Part shown: positions 22,105 to 31,938 of the stretch, in pieces
Position numbering within the stretch: position 1 is the stretch's first letter
How the letters are laid out: every line of letters begins with the position of its first letter
Assembly (NCBI RefSeq): GCF_000236905.1
Contig: NC_016530.1
Coordinates: 248,001-312,000, forward strand
Direction: 5' to 3'
Length of the DNA stretch: 64,000 bases
DNA from: Tetrapisispora phaffii CBS 4417
Taxonomy: Eukaryota; Ascomycota; Saccharomycetes; Saccharomycetales; Saccharomycetaceae
The notes under the pieces: model-generated
Database searches by the model: none
What the model was told of the DNA's origin: nothing
The model's input: the letters and a program-made list of their open reading frames with translations, nothing else
Made by a program: the position numbers and the translations under genes

Positions 22105-22569
22105 ATGACTGATGCACAGGTCCTGTTCAATGAGAACTCCACAGAGCTCGCTCTCGACAACCACACGCAGACCTTGCAGTACATCCAGGACGCAGTCATC
22201 CCCAACATGCTGGGGCCGCTCGACGTCTCCATCGACCACTACTTGAAGGTGAACAAGAACAACAACATAAAGAAAAGCGTCCGCAGGACGCTGCGCTCGC
22301 TCAGCGACAGCGCCAGCACGCTCTGCATCTACTCATACGGAAAACATATACAGAAACTGCTCTCCATCCTGCAGATTACGTCTGCAAGGCTCCCAAAGGG
22401 AACGAAACTACAGCAATGGAACAAACTGTCGTCATTCACACAGATAAAACACAAGCATGGCAACGAATTGATAGACGACAAGATCACCATCCCGATTTTC
22501 ATCACTGTGGTCACCACGGGAGACGCACAGTTGGATCCATTGTACTCTGCAAAATTCACAAAGCAATAG
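22105..22569 (+). CDS. POP6: RNase P / RNase MRP protein subunit Pop6
   Basis: Pop6 forms a heterodimer with Pop7 that binds the P3 domain of the RNase P and RNase MRP RNAs, which process tRNA and rRNA precursors; it also occurs in telomerase. The ATG at 22105 gives 154 residues (158 in S. cerevisiae). Upstream in-frame codons run through the CA-repeat leader and are not needed. Matching blocks include NNIKKSV, YGKHIQKLLSIL (Alba-like fold), QWNKLSSF and the terminal FTKQ. It is divergent from FKS, whereas S. cerevisiae has IMO32 between POP6 and GSC2; IMO32 is absent here. Confidence 0.93.
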   Translation: MTDAQVLFNENSTELALDNHTQTLQYIQDAVIPNMLGPLDVSIDHYLKVNKNNNIKKSVRRTLRSLSDSASTLCIYSYGKHIQKLLSILQITSARLPKGTKLQQWNKLSSFTQIKHKHGNELIDDKITIPIFITVVTTGDAQLDPLYSAKFTKQ

Positions 22570-22902
22570 CATCGGCATGTTTATATAGCACATAGCCATC
22601 CCTAGTCTGCACAATTCAATATACTTATTCCTTATTATTCGGTGTGGGCATCGCTTCTGCCGTTACCCGGCCTTTAGTATCTATGTATCTTTATGTAATT
22701 CAAATCACATGCGATTCTTTCTTTCCATTCTGGAATAGGGATAAACGAAAATTAAAATTTAAAAGTGTAGTAGCAGAATTAAACTATCAGTCGTTCTTAA
22801 AAAGAGAGACGTGGTTTTCAAGAGTAACAATCAATTGGGACAGTCACTGAAAAATCAAAATTGAAGTGCTCACACTCACACACCAACTACACTTGATAAA
22901 TA
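22570..22902. promoter_or_regulatory. VRP1 promoter with Reb1-type site
   Basis: A 333-bp spacer holding TTACCCGG at 22663-22670, a Reb1-type site, 233 bp upstream of the VRP1 ATG. A CACACTCACACACC tract lies just before the gene. No other gene seen. Confidence 0.5.
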
Positions 22903-24801
22903 ATGGCCGGACCTCCAGCTCCACCACCCCCTCCTCCTCCACTGGCTCTAGGAGGCGGCAGTGGGAATGCTCCAACCCCAGCTAAATCAGTAATGCAAGG
23001 CCGTGACGCTTTGCTAGGTGATATTAGAAAAGGCACAAGACTTAAAAAAGCTCAAACTGACGATAGAAGTGCTCCAGCAGTAGGAGGCGGCGTTGTGGCC
23101 AATACTGCGCCAATGGCATCTGCTCCTTCGATTCCTACAGGAGCACCAGCTATTTCAGCTCCCACAGTCCCAAATATGGGTGCTCCACAATTAGGTGATA
23201 TTCTTGCTGGTGGCTTCCCAAAATTGAAGCATGTTAATGAGGCTCCAAAAACACCGGCAGATTCAGCACCATCTATACCAAGTGGCAATGCACATCCACC
23301 GCCACTGAGTGCACCTTCGATACCTTCAGGTGCCCCTCCGCTTCCATCTGGCGCTCCCCCACTTCCATCTGGTGCGCCATCTCTTCCATCAGCAAGACCT
23401 AAGATGCCATCAGGAAGACCAAAGATTCACACAAATACACCGGCTTCATCAGTACCGCCAGCACCATCTATACCTTCTATGGGTGCACCACCTGCCCCAC
23501 CATCTATGGGAGCTCCTCCAGCACCACCTGCTCCATCGACGACTGCTCCACCAGCNNNNNNNNNNNNNNCAGAGATTCAAAAGAAACGTGATGACAGATT
23601 AGTAGTAGATGACGCTTCAAAATATTCAACCACGACAGAGCAAACAAGTGTCGGGGCTTCAGATGGCCCTTTGGTAGCACAGAATACTGCACCATCGATC
23701 CCATCCATGACAGCGCCAAGCGGTAATTCGTTCTTGGATGAAATATCATCAAAAATTGGACATCATAATGATAGGGCTCCGCCTGCACCTTCCGCGCCAT
23801 CTATACCTTCTATGGGAGCACCACCTGCCCCACCATCTATGGGAGCTCCTCCAGCACCACCTGCTCCATCGACGACTGCTCCACCGGCACCACCTGCTCC
23901 ACCTGCTTCATCAATGGGAGCTCCTCCAGCGCCACCAGCACCTCCTGCAGCTTCAGCGCCTCCTGCTCCACCTGCACCACCAGCTGCACCAATTTCATCG
24001 ACTAACCATAAGCAAGCCGCACCGGTATCGTCTGGGCCTCTTCCATTTTTGGCAGAGATTCAAAAGAAACGTGATGACAGATTTGTAGTAGATGACGCTT
24101 CAAAATATTCAACCACGACAGAGCAAACAAGTGTCGGGGCTTCAGATGGCCCTTTGGTAGCACAGAATACTGCACCATCGATCCCATCCATGACAGCGCC
24201 AAGCGGTAATTCGTTCTTGGATGAAATATCATCAAAAATTGGACATCATAATGATAGGGCTCCGCCTGCACCTTCCGCGCCATCTATACCTTCTGCACCA
24301 TCTATACCTTCTATGGGAGCACCACCTGCCCCACCTGCATTATCCATGGGAGCACCCCCAGCACCATCTACGGGAGCCCCTCCAGCTCCACCTGTAAAAG
24401 CTCCTGCAACTCCATTACCGGTATCTGAAGTCAAAAATAATTCTGCTGCAGGACATCATACATCGGGAAATACCGAATCATTGCATGGAGCCCCACATAT
24501 AAGCTCAAGTTCCAAAAATTTAAAGCATAGACTATTTGAAACAGAAAATTCAACGTCGACACGTGAAATAAATAAGTATACAAACGAACCAGAGGTAGTG
24601 GTAGGAAATTATACAATAAATGGTTCCAGTCAGAGTACAGGTGTTAAATTAGATGAGGGTAAGATCACAATTGATGACAAACGTTTTAGATGGGGTAGCA
24701 AGTCACAAATGTCAAAACCAAGAGTTTTCCAGGGTAAAACAAAATTATATCCAAGTGGTAAAGGAAGTAGTGTACCTTTGAACTTAAGTTTATTCCAATA
24801 A
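22903..24801 (+). CDS. VRP1: Verprolin (WIP homologue), interrupted by an assembly gap
   Basis: Verprolin binds actin monomers, type I myosins and Las17 and promotes Arp2/3-driven actin patch assembly in endocytosis. The protein begins with a poly-Pro stretch and a WH2 domain (about 32-52, RDALLGDIRKGTRLKKA). It continues with APQLGDILAGG-KLKH and long Pro/Ala/Ser repeats, and ends with the Las17-binding C-terminus containing KPRVFQGKTKLYPSGKG. A 14-base run of N (23556-23569) interrupts the frame within a tandem duplication. The apparent 632 residues (817 in S. cerevisiae) are therefore probably an underestimate by about 50. S. cerevisiae VRP1 is YLR337C, on the sister track of the neighbouring genes. 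Confidence 0.94.
   Translation: MAGPPAPPPPPPPLALGGGSGNAPTPAKSVMQGRDALLGDIRKGTRLKKAQTDDRSAPAVGGGVVANTAPMASAPSIPTGAPAISAPTVPNMGAPQLGDILAGGFPKLKHVNEAPKTPADSAPSIPSGNAHPPPLSAPSIPSGAPPLPSGAPPLPSGAPSLPSARPKMPSGRPKIHTNTPASSVPPAPSIPSMGAPPAPPSMGAPPAPPAPSTTAPPXXXXXXEIQKKRDDRLVVDDASKYSTTTEQTSVGASDGPLVAQNTAPSIPSMTAPSGNSFLDEISSKIGHHNDRAPPAPSAPSIPSMGAPPAPPSMGAPPAPPAPSTTAPPAPPAPPASSMGAPPAPPAPPAASAPPAPPAPPAAPISSTNHKQAAPVSSGPLPFLAEIQKKRDDRFVVDDASKYSTTTEQTSVGASDGPLVAQNTAPSIPSMTAPSGNSFLDEISSKIGHHNDRAPPAPSAPSIPSAPSIPSMGAPPAPPALSMGAPPAPSTGAPPAPPVKAPATPLPVSEVKNNSAAGHHTSGNTESLHGAPHISSSSKNLKHRLFETENSTSTREINKYTNEPEVVVGNYTINGSSQSTGVKLDEGKITIDDKRFRWGSKSQMSKPRVFQGKTKLYPSGKGSSVPLNLSLFQ
23461..24290 (+). repeat. Internal tandem duplication in VRP1 (unit about 483 bp)
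   Basis: The sequence starting at 23570 (CAGAGATTCAAAAGAAACGT) recurs almost unchanged from 24053, an offset of 483 bp (161 codons), through about 24290. The proline-rich part before it (23461-23555) recurs at about 23797-23888. In the second copy 164 bp separate the two conserved parts; in the first copy this place is the 14-N gap. Confidence 0.88.
23556..23569. other. Assembly gap (14 N)
   Basis: Undetermined bases in the first copy of the VRP1 duplication. Comparison with the second copy suggests about 164 bp belong here, 150 more than shown; 150 is a multiple of three, so the frame would stay open. Confidence 0.95.
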
Positions 24802-24947
24802 ATATAATTAATTATATAGCCTGCATCCTATTGTAATGATAACCACTTTCTAATATATTTTAAGACAATCCAGTATTTTAACTAGCAAAAATATTACGTA
24901 TTCCGTTAGCTCAAATCTCTGTCGTGATTGATAAATGTAAAAATTAA

Positions 24948-25019
24948 CTCCGATACGGGGAGTCGAACCCCGGTCTCCACGGTGAAAGCGTGATGTGATA
25001 GCCGTTACACTATATCGGA
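24948..25019 (-). tRNA. tRNA-Glu (TTC)
   Basis: Minus-strand 72-nt cloverleaf with acceptor TCCGATA/TATCGGA, discriminator G, anticodon loop CTTTCAC with anticodon TTC, and T arm CGGGG-TTCGACT-CCCCG. It is identical in appearance to the common yeast tRNA-Glu. An LTR relic lies 71 bp upstream of its 5' end. Confidence 0.96.
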
Positions 25020-25089
25020 TGCAATTATGCGGTTTGAGAAGAGTATTAATGAATCTAAAACTTATGGTAATATCGGGATATAATAATCG

Positions 25090-25130
25090 TGCTCAACAGT
25101 GTTATTCATTGCTTTAATATATTAAAATGT
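25090..25130 (-). mobile_element. Relic of the 3' end of the LTR family
   Basis: About 40 bases starting TGCTCAACAG and running through CATTGCTTTAATATATTAAAATGT match the complement of the 3' end of the 353-bp LTRs at 45932 and 50550, with some substitutions. The remainder of the LTR is not recognisable. It lies just upstream of tRNA-Glu, the expected insertion zone. Confidence 0.7.
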
Positions 25131-27629
25131 CAGAATTATTGTAGTGTATGTGACAGAACTAAGTGTTTTTGACACTTTGAGTCCAGAACCAATTGATCAC
25201 TTACTAATGGAAAGGACGTTCTAGAACAATCTTCCAAATGATAGATGAAATATTTTCACTACAACACATGGCTACGTGAGAAACACCGATGTCCAATACA
25301 GTATTAACGACCTTGGGGAGAATGGTTGAACAATGTTAGAGTTCATTCATCTATCAGATAATATTTTATAAAGAGGACATTTAAATTTACATAGATTTTT
25401 ATTAAACATAGTAATAAAGGACCAATCGATTATTGAAACTATAAGAAGATGGACTACTCAAAAGCAAATAAAGTGACTGGTGGGACTATGGTAGAAGTTG
25501 GCACTAGCCCAGATAAGCTTGTTTCTTAACAAAAGAATATACTGTGTCAACCTAGCCCATTAAGATTGCAGGCATATCAGGCCACCAAAGTGGGAATTGA
25601 CATATAAGCAGGTCACACCATTGTAATTTTTCTTGTTCAGAAACGACATCATCGGTCACCTGTTGGATGGCTTTTGAAGTCATCTTCATCAATGACAGCT
25701 TTCTATTTCATTCGATACAAGTCACTGCCTTTGGCTTCGTGATTATTATTTGCAATTATCTTGACGGTCTCAACTAACAAAGAGTGGGTTAAGGAACGGG
25801 TATCAGTTTGAGCGGCAACAATAAAAACCTTCATTGTGTGAGTGTCTGTATGCGTTTGTATACTTAATTCTTTATAAGGTTACAGAATTTTAATTACCTG
25901 ACCGTCTTCATTTTATAGAATACTGAAATAAAATAAACCAATTAATTTTCACCTAACTCTATTGTTTCAACCAAATCTTAGATCTCGAGAGTGCCTATTC
26001 GATGCCTATTAATTCGATGAGTACCTGATTCGGCCCTAAAATAGCACAATTTAAATTCATTACTCAGTAATACATCTGTGAAAAATACTGGTTCGAACTT
26101 AAGTAATAATTATCAATTAAGTGAGACATGCGTAACTTGTTGACTATGTACACCCAGACATCCAGAAAACACTTATTTTTTATGAAAAACAATTTTTCAT
26201 TTTTCATTTTTTCATTTTTTCATTTTTGTGGGAGTCAGAAAATGATTGCTCGTTGTCTCGAGCCAAAAATATCTACTTGGTAATATAGTTCCTGGTTCTG
26301 GTTCTGTTTTCTGCGTAATGAGACGGCTCTAGACAGAGTTTCTTAGTAACCCTCACTCAGGAGGTGATATTGATGTCGTTCTAATAAGAACGTTATTCAG
26401 AATTTGTTGGCCAGATCGCCTTCTGGCTCTGCCTAACTAATCCTTTCTTCTAAGCAGAACGCTTCATTCCACACAATTAATCTACTTAATTTCAATGTCT
26501 CTACCATGTATTTTTGCATAACAGTATTGGTAGTAATCTCAAAACTCATCACTATGTTTGGTTTGAGTTTAATGATTTTACCCTAACTCGCTACTTACAA
26601 GGTTGTTCAGTTTGTTTAATATGACATGCTATGTTATTGCTAAGTTAACGGATTGTAACCTCACCATTGTCTCTCATATTTGACTATGAGCAGGATCGTT
26701 GTAAAGCTCTCTATTTGAATATATAGTATTATCTCTAGACTTAAAGATATGTGTTCAGCCCGTCGATATCCTGGTAAATTTTCACTATCTGTGCAATTTC
26801 AAATATAGTTCTAGAGAGTTGAATTTTACAATTAATAGTAAACTGTCATTGTATGTAATGTATTGTAATGTTGTTTCTTAGCTTGGAACTTTGTCACTAA
26901 GCATATACTATCTATTGTTTATGGTGAGTGTGCTAACGAAATATTGTAGAACATATTCATACCATCCTATGTTTTGAAATTTTATTTTAAGTAATAATTA
27001 GATTCTTGAATATATGCATAGTATTTAAAAATAGTACCTCTTACTAGTACATTTGCTCTGATTTTTGTAATTACCATTAAGACCCTAACACAGTCAAAGG
27101 GTATGTTAAGCACATATAGAGCTATATCATATAACAGATTTTCGGATCAGACGAAGACATTAATGAAGTCCCAATACCAACAAGGAGAGACATGTATCGA
27201 TGAAATACCACTAATACGAAGTGGATGGTAAACTATTGTAGTCGATCCACCTATTTGATCAGGATAATTATTACTTAAATAAATGGAATGGTTCACTCAC
27301 ACGAGTTGATTTGGTCATTGGATCATTTCTGATCAATTAAAAAGGCATATTCTATGTTATGAACATGTTACTCGTCCTGCAATTATTAATAAAACAACGC
27401 ATACATATATATTATAACCGCAAACATTTATAACTGTTTGTTAAAAAGGTATAGCAATTTAAATCAGTTTCAAAATTGATTAAACCGATTAACATATCTG
27501 CATCTTTTCCTTCATTTGTTTTTTTATATGATTAGAACCTATCGTTTCTGACATTTTACTAACTTAATGATTGCATTCAAAGAATTGTTTTGAATTGTCA
27601 TATTACATTTATCCAGAAAATTTTTAAAC
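25131..27629. other. Long gene-poor region upstream of RPS25
   Basis: About 2.5 kb without an intact gene. It includes the quinone-reductase-like pseudogene (listed separately), CATTTTT-type repeats at 26194-26227 and a Rap1-like ACACCCAGACATC at 26150-26162. It is probably decayed DNA left by gene loss after genome duplication; S. cerevisiae has ERV1, MSP1, SGD1 or NUP2 at the corresponding places. Confidence 0.5.
25500..25834 (-). pseudogene. Broken flavodoxin-fold NAD(P)H quinone reductase-like gene
   Basis: From an ATG at 25834 the minus strand reads MKVFIVAAQTDTRSL, the start typical of the Flavodoxin_2 (NQO1/KefF) fold, then SDLYRMK and a TAG stop at 25703-25705. The same frame continues with DEDDF and meets a TGA. 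After a frameshift a second segment reads EQEKLQWCDLLI, QFPLWWPDMPAILMG, a TAG where the family has GW, then VDTVYSF. The QFPLWW-PAILKGW-DRV signature of this family is thus visible but broken by two nonsense codons and one frameshift, and the C-terminal half is not recognisable. I know no S. cerevisiae counterpart at this locus. It is not LOT6, which has a different motif set. Confidence 0.8.
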
Positions 27630-27956
27630 ATGCCTCCAAAGCAACAAATTTCCAAAGCTGCCAAGGCTGCTGCTGCCATGGCCGGTGGTAAGAAATCTAA
27701 GAAGAAGTGGTCCAAGAAGTCCCACAAGGACAAGGCCCAACACGCCGTCATCTTAGACCAAGAAAAATACGACAGAATCATGAAGGAAGTCCCAACTTTC
27801 AGATACGTCTCTGTCTCTGTCTTAGTTGAAAGATTAAAGCTTGGTGGTTCCATGGCCAGAGTTGCTTTAAGAGATTTAGAAGCTAAAGGTATTATTAAGC
27901 CAGTTTCTAAGCACTCTAAGCAAGCCATTTACACTAGAGCTACTGCTTCTGAATAA
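27630..27956 (+). CDS. RPS25: 40S ribosomal protein S25 (eS25)
   Basis: A small-subunit head protein also needed for some IRES-driven initiation. The 108-residue product has the S. cerevisiae length and near-identical sequence: [16 protein letters not shown] start, lysine-rich [12 protein letters not shown] tail region, and a winged-helix core with [17 protein letters not shown] and [23 protein letters not shown]. Codon choice is strongly biased (GGT, AAG, GTC), as in highly expressed genes. S. cerevisiae RPS25A is YGR027C, convergent with YGR026W, and the same arrangement is seen here. Confidence 0.97.
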   Translation: MPPKQQISKAAKAAAAMAGGKKSKKKWSKKSHKDKAQHAVILDQEKYDRIMKEVPTFRYVSVSVLVERLKLGGSMARVALRDLEAKGIIKPVSKHSKQAIYTRATASE

Positions 27957-29486
27957 ATCATTTAAACTAAAACTATTAAATTTATTTAGAATCAAGGTTT
28001 ATTAAATTGTAAACTGCCTCCACGAGTTTATAATCTTATGACAGGTTCTTTGCATCCTAATGAATTTTGATAACTATATGTGTATAATCCATTTTTAATA
28101 AAATAAGGCATTATAAATACTATTTGAATTCTTGTAGTATTCGTGAATTTTATGTACTTTACGAATTTTCTGTTTATTGCTTTAATCACTTGTCAACTTA
28201 ATATATTAACTATTAACTGATTGCTTCATTACGAGTTGTTGGAAGACTGTTTAAAATTTAAAGTAACCATTCATTACCATATATCATACTCTTAGGTTCT
28301 CGTGAGATGACCTAATTGTAGAGATGTTCCTATTTTCTAAATTGCTGCGTTTATAGTGATCTGTAATTTTTCAGATTTAAAAATTTTCAAGAAATTTTCA
28401 AAATGTATAAAAAGCCATCGAATTTTCACAGTATATTTTTTATAATAGGCATATAATACTTGGAGTTATTTTTCTGTTTTTTATTACTTTAGTTAGTTGT
28501 AAACAACAATAATTCTAATGATAACCAGCAGTCAGTTAATGCGATTGCTGTTAACTTGGTTGCATACGAATTTTATATTACATCTAAAGATAAATGATAA
28601 ATTTTGCTAGGAAGTTTGATTAGTCATTTTTCTTTAGATTGCAATATGTGAATTCTTTTTTATAAGAGTTAGTGATTGTTTTCTAATATTTTTTGAAATT
28701 GATTATTCAATTTAAGAATATGATTATCAAAGTATTGATTGTCTTTGACGATCTCCCTTACTGAGGATGTATATGCAGGACAAATTGTTAATTAGGAATT
28801 CTTCGTTTATGATCTTAGAATTTAGAATTAATTTCAATATTATGATAACTGTCACTTAACTTTGTCGTCATTACCACATACCATGAGTGCATGATATACC
28901 ATTGATATTATGTCATAAAGGATATAATTTTAATATACCATTTATTCTTTATGATGAATAGACTCCACATAGTCTTTTTACTATCCGGCGATGATTTTTA
29001 AAATATGTGCCATGGATAAAAACATGCATCACCATCTGAATGTTTAATATTATTTAAACTATTGTTTAATTGAATGTTAATCGATTAAATACTTTATGAA
29101 CTTTTATCAATGGTTGTGGATGGTTCTTGATATATACACATATATGTGAACAAATTTGTTCAAAATTAAAAATCAAGTGCAAAGAAATTTACATGATGAT
29201 AAAACTTTTTTCAGTTCTGCTTCTGAACATACAGGAAGATAACCCATTTACCAAATATTATATCTGAATTTTTCTTTGACACTCATTTATGAACTAATGT
29301 AATTGATGTATTTTCTCTTGTATGATGTGTTAAGTATTAGATAGCCTAAATGTTTCATTAGATTAGTGATGAACAATGGAACTTCGTAAAGTTAAAATGA
29401 GCTCAAGAGTGTTGAACATTATTTTCTTAGATATGATATATATCACTGTTAATTTAGTCTCCTCAAATATAAAAAGGCTACATAAG
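27957..29486. other. Long convergent spacer RPS25 / YGR026W-type gene
   Basis: 1.53 kb of AT-rich DNA between convergent genes, much longer than other 3' spacers here. I scanned it for repeat, tRNA or protein-like stretches and found nothing I can support. Confidence 0.4.
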
Positions 29487-30260
29487 CTATCTGTTTTGAC
29501 ATCTTAGTCTGTCTTGTTTAATCTTTAAAAATATGTATGATTCAGCCTTGTCAACAAATTTCTTGGCATTATCTGACAGGTATGGTTTGATTTTTTCTAA
29601 GATATTAAGGGCATTTATTCTTGCATATGAATTGAAGTTCAATCTCAACCAAAATAGTCCAATGTAGAATACTAATGAAAAACCTGAAGTTCCATCTTTC
29701 AACAGAATGGTGTCGAACACTAATGCAACAACTGTTGCAGATTCAATATAGCCGATCGTTCTTAGCAGCTTACAATTCTTCATAATAAACTTTTCAGTAG
29801 CTTTTTCATCACCTTTAAATTCATTGTTTCTATTTAATAAATGTAAGTAACTGATGATCATAAATGGGCACAATCTATAAAATGATTTTCTGCCACCAAT
29901 TAACCATACCACAGCTAGTAAAACAGCTTGGAAACTTTCTGAAGATAATAAGTCGTACCAGGTTGGATTGGAGTTGGAATATTGTTGATTCAATGAAACG
30001 ACACTGGCAGTGAGATATCCAATCAAGGACAGTCTATATATGATATTTGGAAGCATGCCAGCAAAATAGGCAGTCCATGAATTGCCTTGAATGTATGCAT
30101 ATGATTTATTTAATCTTAGGAATAGCCATTTCCATTGACGGTATTTATAAAAATGAATAACATGATAAAAGTAAGTGATTGAAAAAATTATTCCCAAAAC
30201 AACAGTAATCGAATGCCCAATAGTCCATAGTAGTTTCTGTTTAGCTAATGGATCCAGCAT
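29487..30260 (-). CDS. Multipass membrane protein, YGR026W type (POM33/PER33-like)
   Basis: A 257-residue membrane protein. Likely membrane spans are at about 10-32 (IGHSITVVLGIIFSITYFYHVI), 62-88, 113-140 and 165-205, with a basic cytosolic tail. Its place, convergent with RPS25, is that of YGR026W, an uncharacterised S. cerevisiae membrane protein of similar size. The overall plan resembles the TMEM33/Pom33/Per33 family that shapes tubular ER and nuclear pore membranes, but I assign that by general resemblance, not by a diagnostic motif. The preferred start is the first ATG (MLDPLAKQKLLW), which keeps the N-terminal amphipathic part. Confidence 0.8.
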   Translation of the reverse strand: MLDPLAKQKLLWTIGHSITVVLGIIFSITYFYHVIHFYKYRQWKWLFLRLNKSYAYIQGNSWTAYFAGMLPNIIYRLSLIGYLTASVVSLNQQYSNSNPTWYDLLSSESFQAVLLAVVWLIGGRKSFYRLCPFMIISYLHLLNRNNEFKGDEKATEKFIMKNCKLLRTIGYIESATVVALVFDTILLKDGTSGFSLVFYIGLFWLRLNFNSYARINALNILEKIKPYLSDNAKKFVDKAESYIFLKIKQDRLRCQNR

Positions 30261-30687
30261 AGCCTTAGGCTTTTCTTTTTTCTAATAACTTGAATAGTTC
30301 TAGCCATATTTCCACTAAATTATCAATATAATCTTATAACGTTAGATAGTCAAAGTTCGTTACGCTTCGATTCAGTCCAGATACACAAAGTAAATATGTT
30401 TATTCAACTAAACGTTTAATATTAGTTATCTCCATATATATCTTATAAGCAACTATTGAATAATATATTTTATCTTTATTTGAAATATTTCTTATCCCAT
30501 ATTTTTATTAATTCAATTTTGAGGTTCCCAAAATTCTTATGTTATGGTTACGGAAAAAAACATAACTATGAAATATATCATATTATGAAAACTATTATAG
30601 CTCATCGAAATGGACTACTGATTAGTTTGTTAAGTAAATATACATATATATTTATATGTATGTAGTGCCCATTTCAATGTATCAAAT
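30261..30687. other. Spacer between YGR026W-type gene and the 416-residue gene
   Basis: 427 bp of AT-rich promoter and 3' flank; TATATTTATATG repeats occur around 30640-30660. No gene seen. Confidence 0.4.
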
Positions 30688-31938
30688 CTATATAATTAAC
30701 GCAAGTGTTGTTTCTAGATAAAAAAAAATCTGCTTTTTGCAGTTTGCAGATATGCAATATACTGGTGACGATGGAATGCCACCATTATCTTCATCATCAT
30801 TTATGAGATGATCAATCTCGTAAATTTGATGGTCAATTATGGTTTCGTCTATATAATTATAATCCCATCTATATAAATGGTTAGATTCACTTCCACTGAG
30901 TACTGTGATCACATTTAAATCCTGTCTTAAGTATATTTTGCAGTCAATCAATGCATTTGATTCAAACTCTTCTTTTTCTCTCTCCGTAATTGCATTTCGT
31001 TTCTTGAATGTACAAACTTTATCCCAAAAGCCATCTTTTGATCTTTTAAATAAGATCACTCCTATATTTGTAACATTGGCCACCACATACACTTTTGTAA
31101 CTTTAGTATATTTTTTCACTACTACCACATCAGACCACACCAGTTGGCCGTCATGAATATCATTATTATTACTATTATCGAAATTTACACCTTCTGTATA
31201 ATACTTAATTGGCAATTTTTCTAGTTTATCATTAACTATAACATATATTGTGTTATCAGCACTTGAGATTGTCATAATTTGACTTGATGATAAAGTAGAC
31301 CATAAAGACTCGTTTTCGATAGAGGGATAGTTTATCCCTAACTGGATTCCTGAAATATTTATAATACTATCCATTATTTGGTCTTTTATATTACTCAATG
31401 GTATGGACAATTTTATCTTTTGAAAGTGTTTCTTATGAATATCATAACGAAATTGTACAATATCTGACATTGTAGTACAGTATGTTACTATAATCGTATT
31501 GTCCTTATATCCTTGAGCATATATGCTGGTAATGGACACATTGACATTTGTAATTTCCCATTGCTGGAAAGTATCGGATGTTACACCAGTTTCTGCAACT
31601 GACAGTATTAACTCATCTAATGAGCATATTTGAATAGCATTACCTTTATTGATTATTAAGAAATGGCATATTTCTAAGTTACCTTTCTTCAAGTTCGGCA
31701 CATTGACCAAATGAATGGACTTTATAACCGTCGAATTACGTCCCTCATTTGGAAACGTTACCGATGCTTTATTTCTCGTTAATTGTAAGTTCAAAACATT
31801 CTTATTAATATCTTCTTTATGAAAATATTTTAATTTACAATTAAAATTATTTGAAAAAGGTGATTCAACTAAAAAAACATAATTATCTGTTACACAATAA
31901 CAATGTATGAAGTAATTTTTATTGCACTGGTAGAACAT
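30688..31938 (-). CDS. Unrecognised 416-residue protein
   Basis: An intact minus-strand frame between the YGR026W-type gene and MTL1/MID2. I do not recognise its family. The sequence is rich in short hydrophobic, beta-strand-like segments (for example NNTIYVIVNDKLEKLPIKYY, TKVYVVANVTNIGVILF, LNVITVLSGSE) separated by polar loops, and ends with CKKQIFFYLETTLALII. It has no signal peptide and no obvious membrane helix. A WD- or beta-propeller-like fold is a guess from this alternation. S. cerevisiae has no gene of this size at the corresponding place on chromosome VII (THG1 lies there) or XII (CHS5 lies there). Codon usage looks like that of neighbouring genes and the frame has no breaks, so it is probably a real gene, either lost from or diverged in S. 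cerevisiae. Confidence 0.75.
   Translation of the reverse strand: MFYQCNKNYFIHCYCVTDNYVFLVESPFSNNFNCKLKYFHKEDINKNVLNLQLTRNKASVTFPNEGRNSTVIKSIHLVNVPNLKKGNLEICHFLIINKGNAIQICSLDELILSVAETGVTSDTFQQWEITNVNVSITSIYAQGYKDNTIIVTYCTTMSDIVQFRYDIHKKHFQKIKLSIPLSNIKDQIMDSIINISGIQLGINYPSIENESLWSTLSSSQIMTISSADNTIYVIVNDKLEKLPIKYYTEGVNFDNSNNNDIHDGQLVWSDVVVVKKYTKVTKVYVVANVTNIGVILFKRSKDGFWDKVCTFKKRNAITEREKEEFESNALIDCKIYLRQDLNVITVLSGSESNHLYRWDYNYIDETIIDHQIYEIDHLINDDEDNGGIPSSPVYCISANCKKQIFFYLETTLALII

Noticed and set aside
27140..27210. A protein-like stretch (SDEDINEVPIPTRRDMYR) upstream of RPS25
   Set aside because: Twenty codons before a stop with no continuation in other frames; possibly a gene relic but not supportable.
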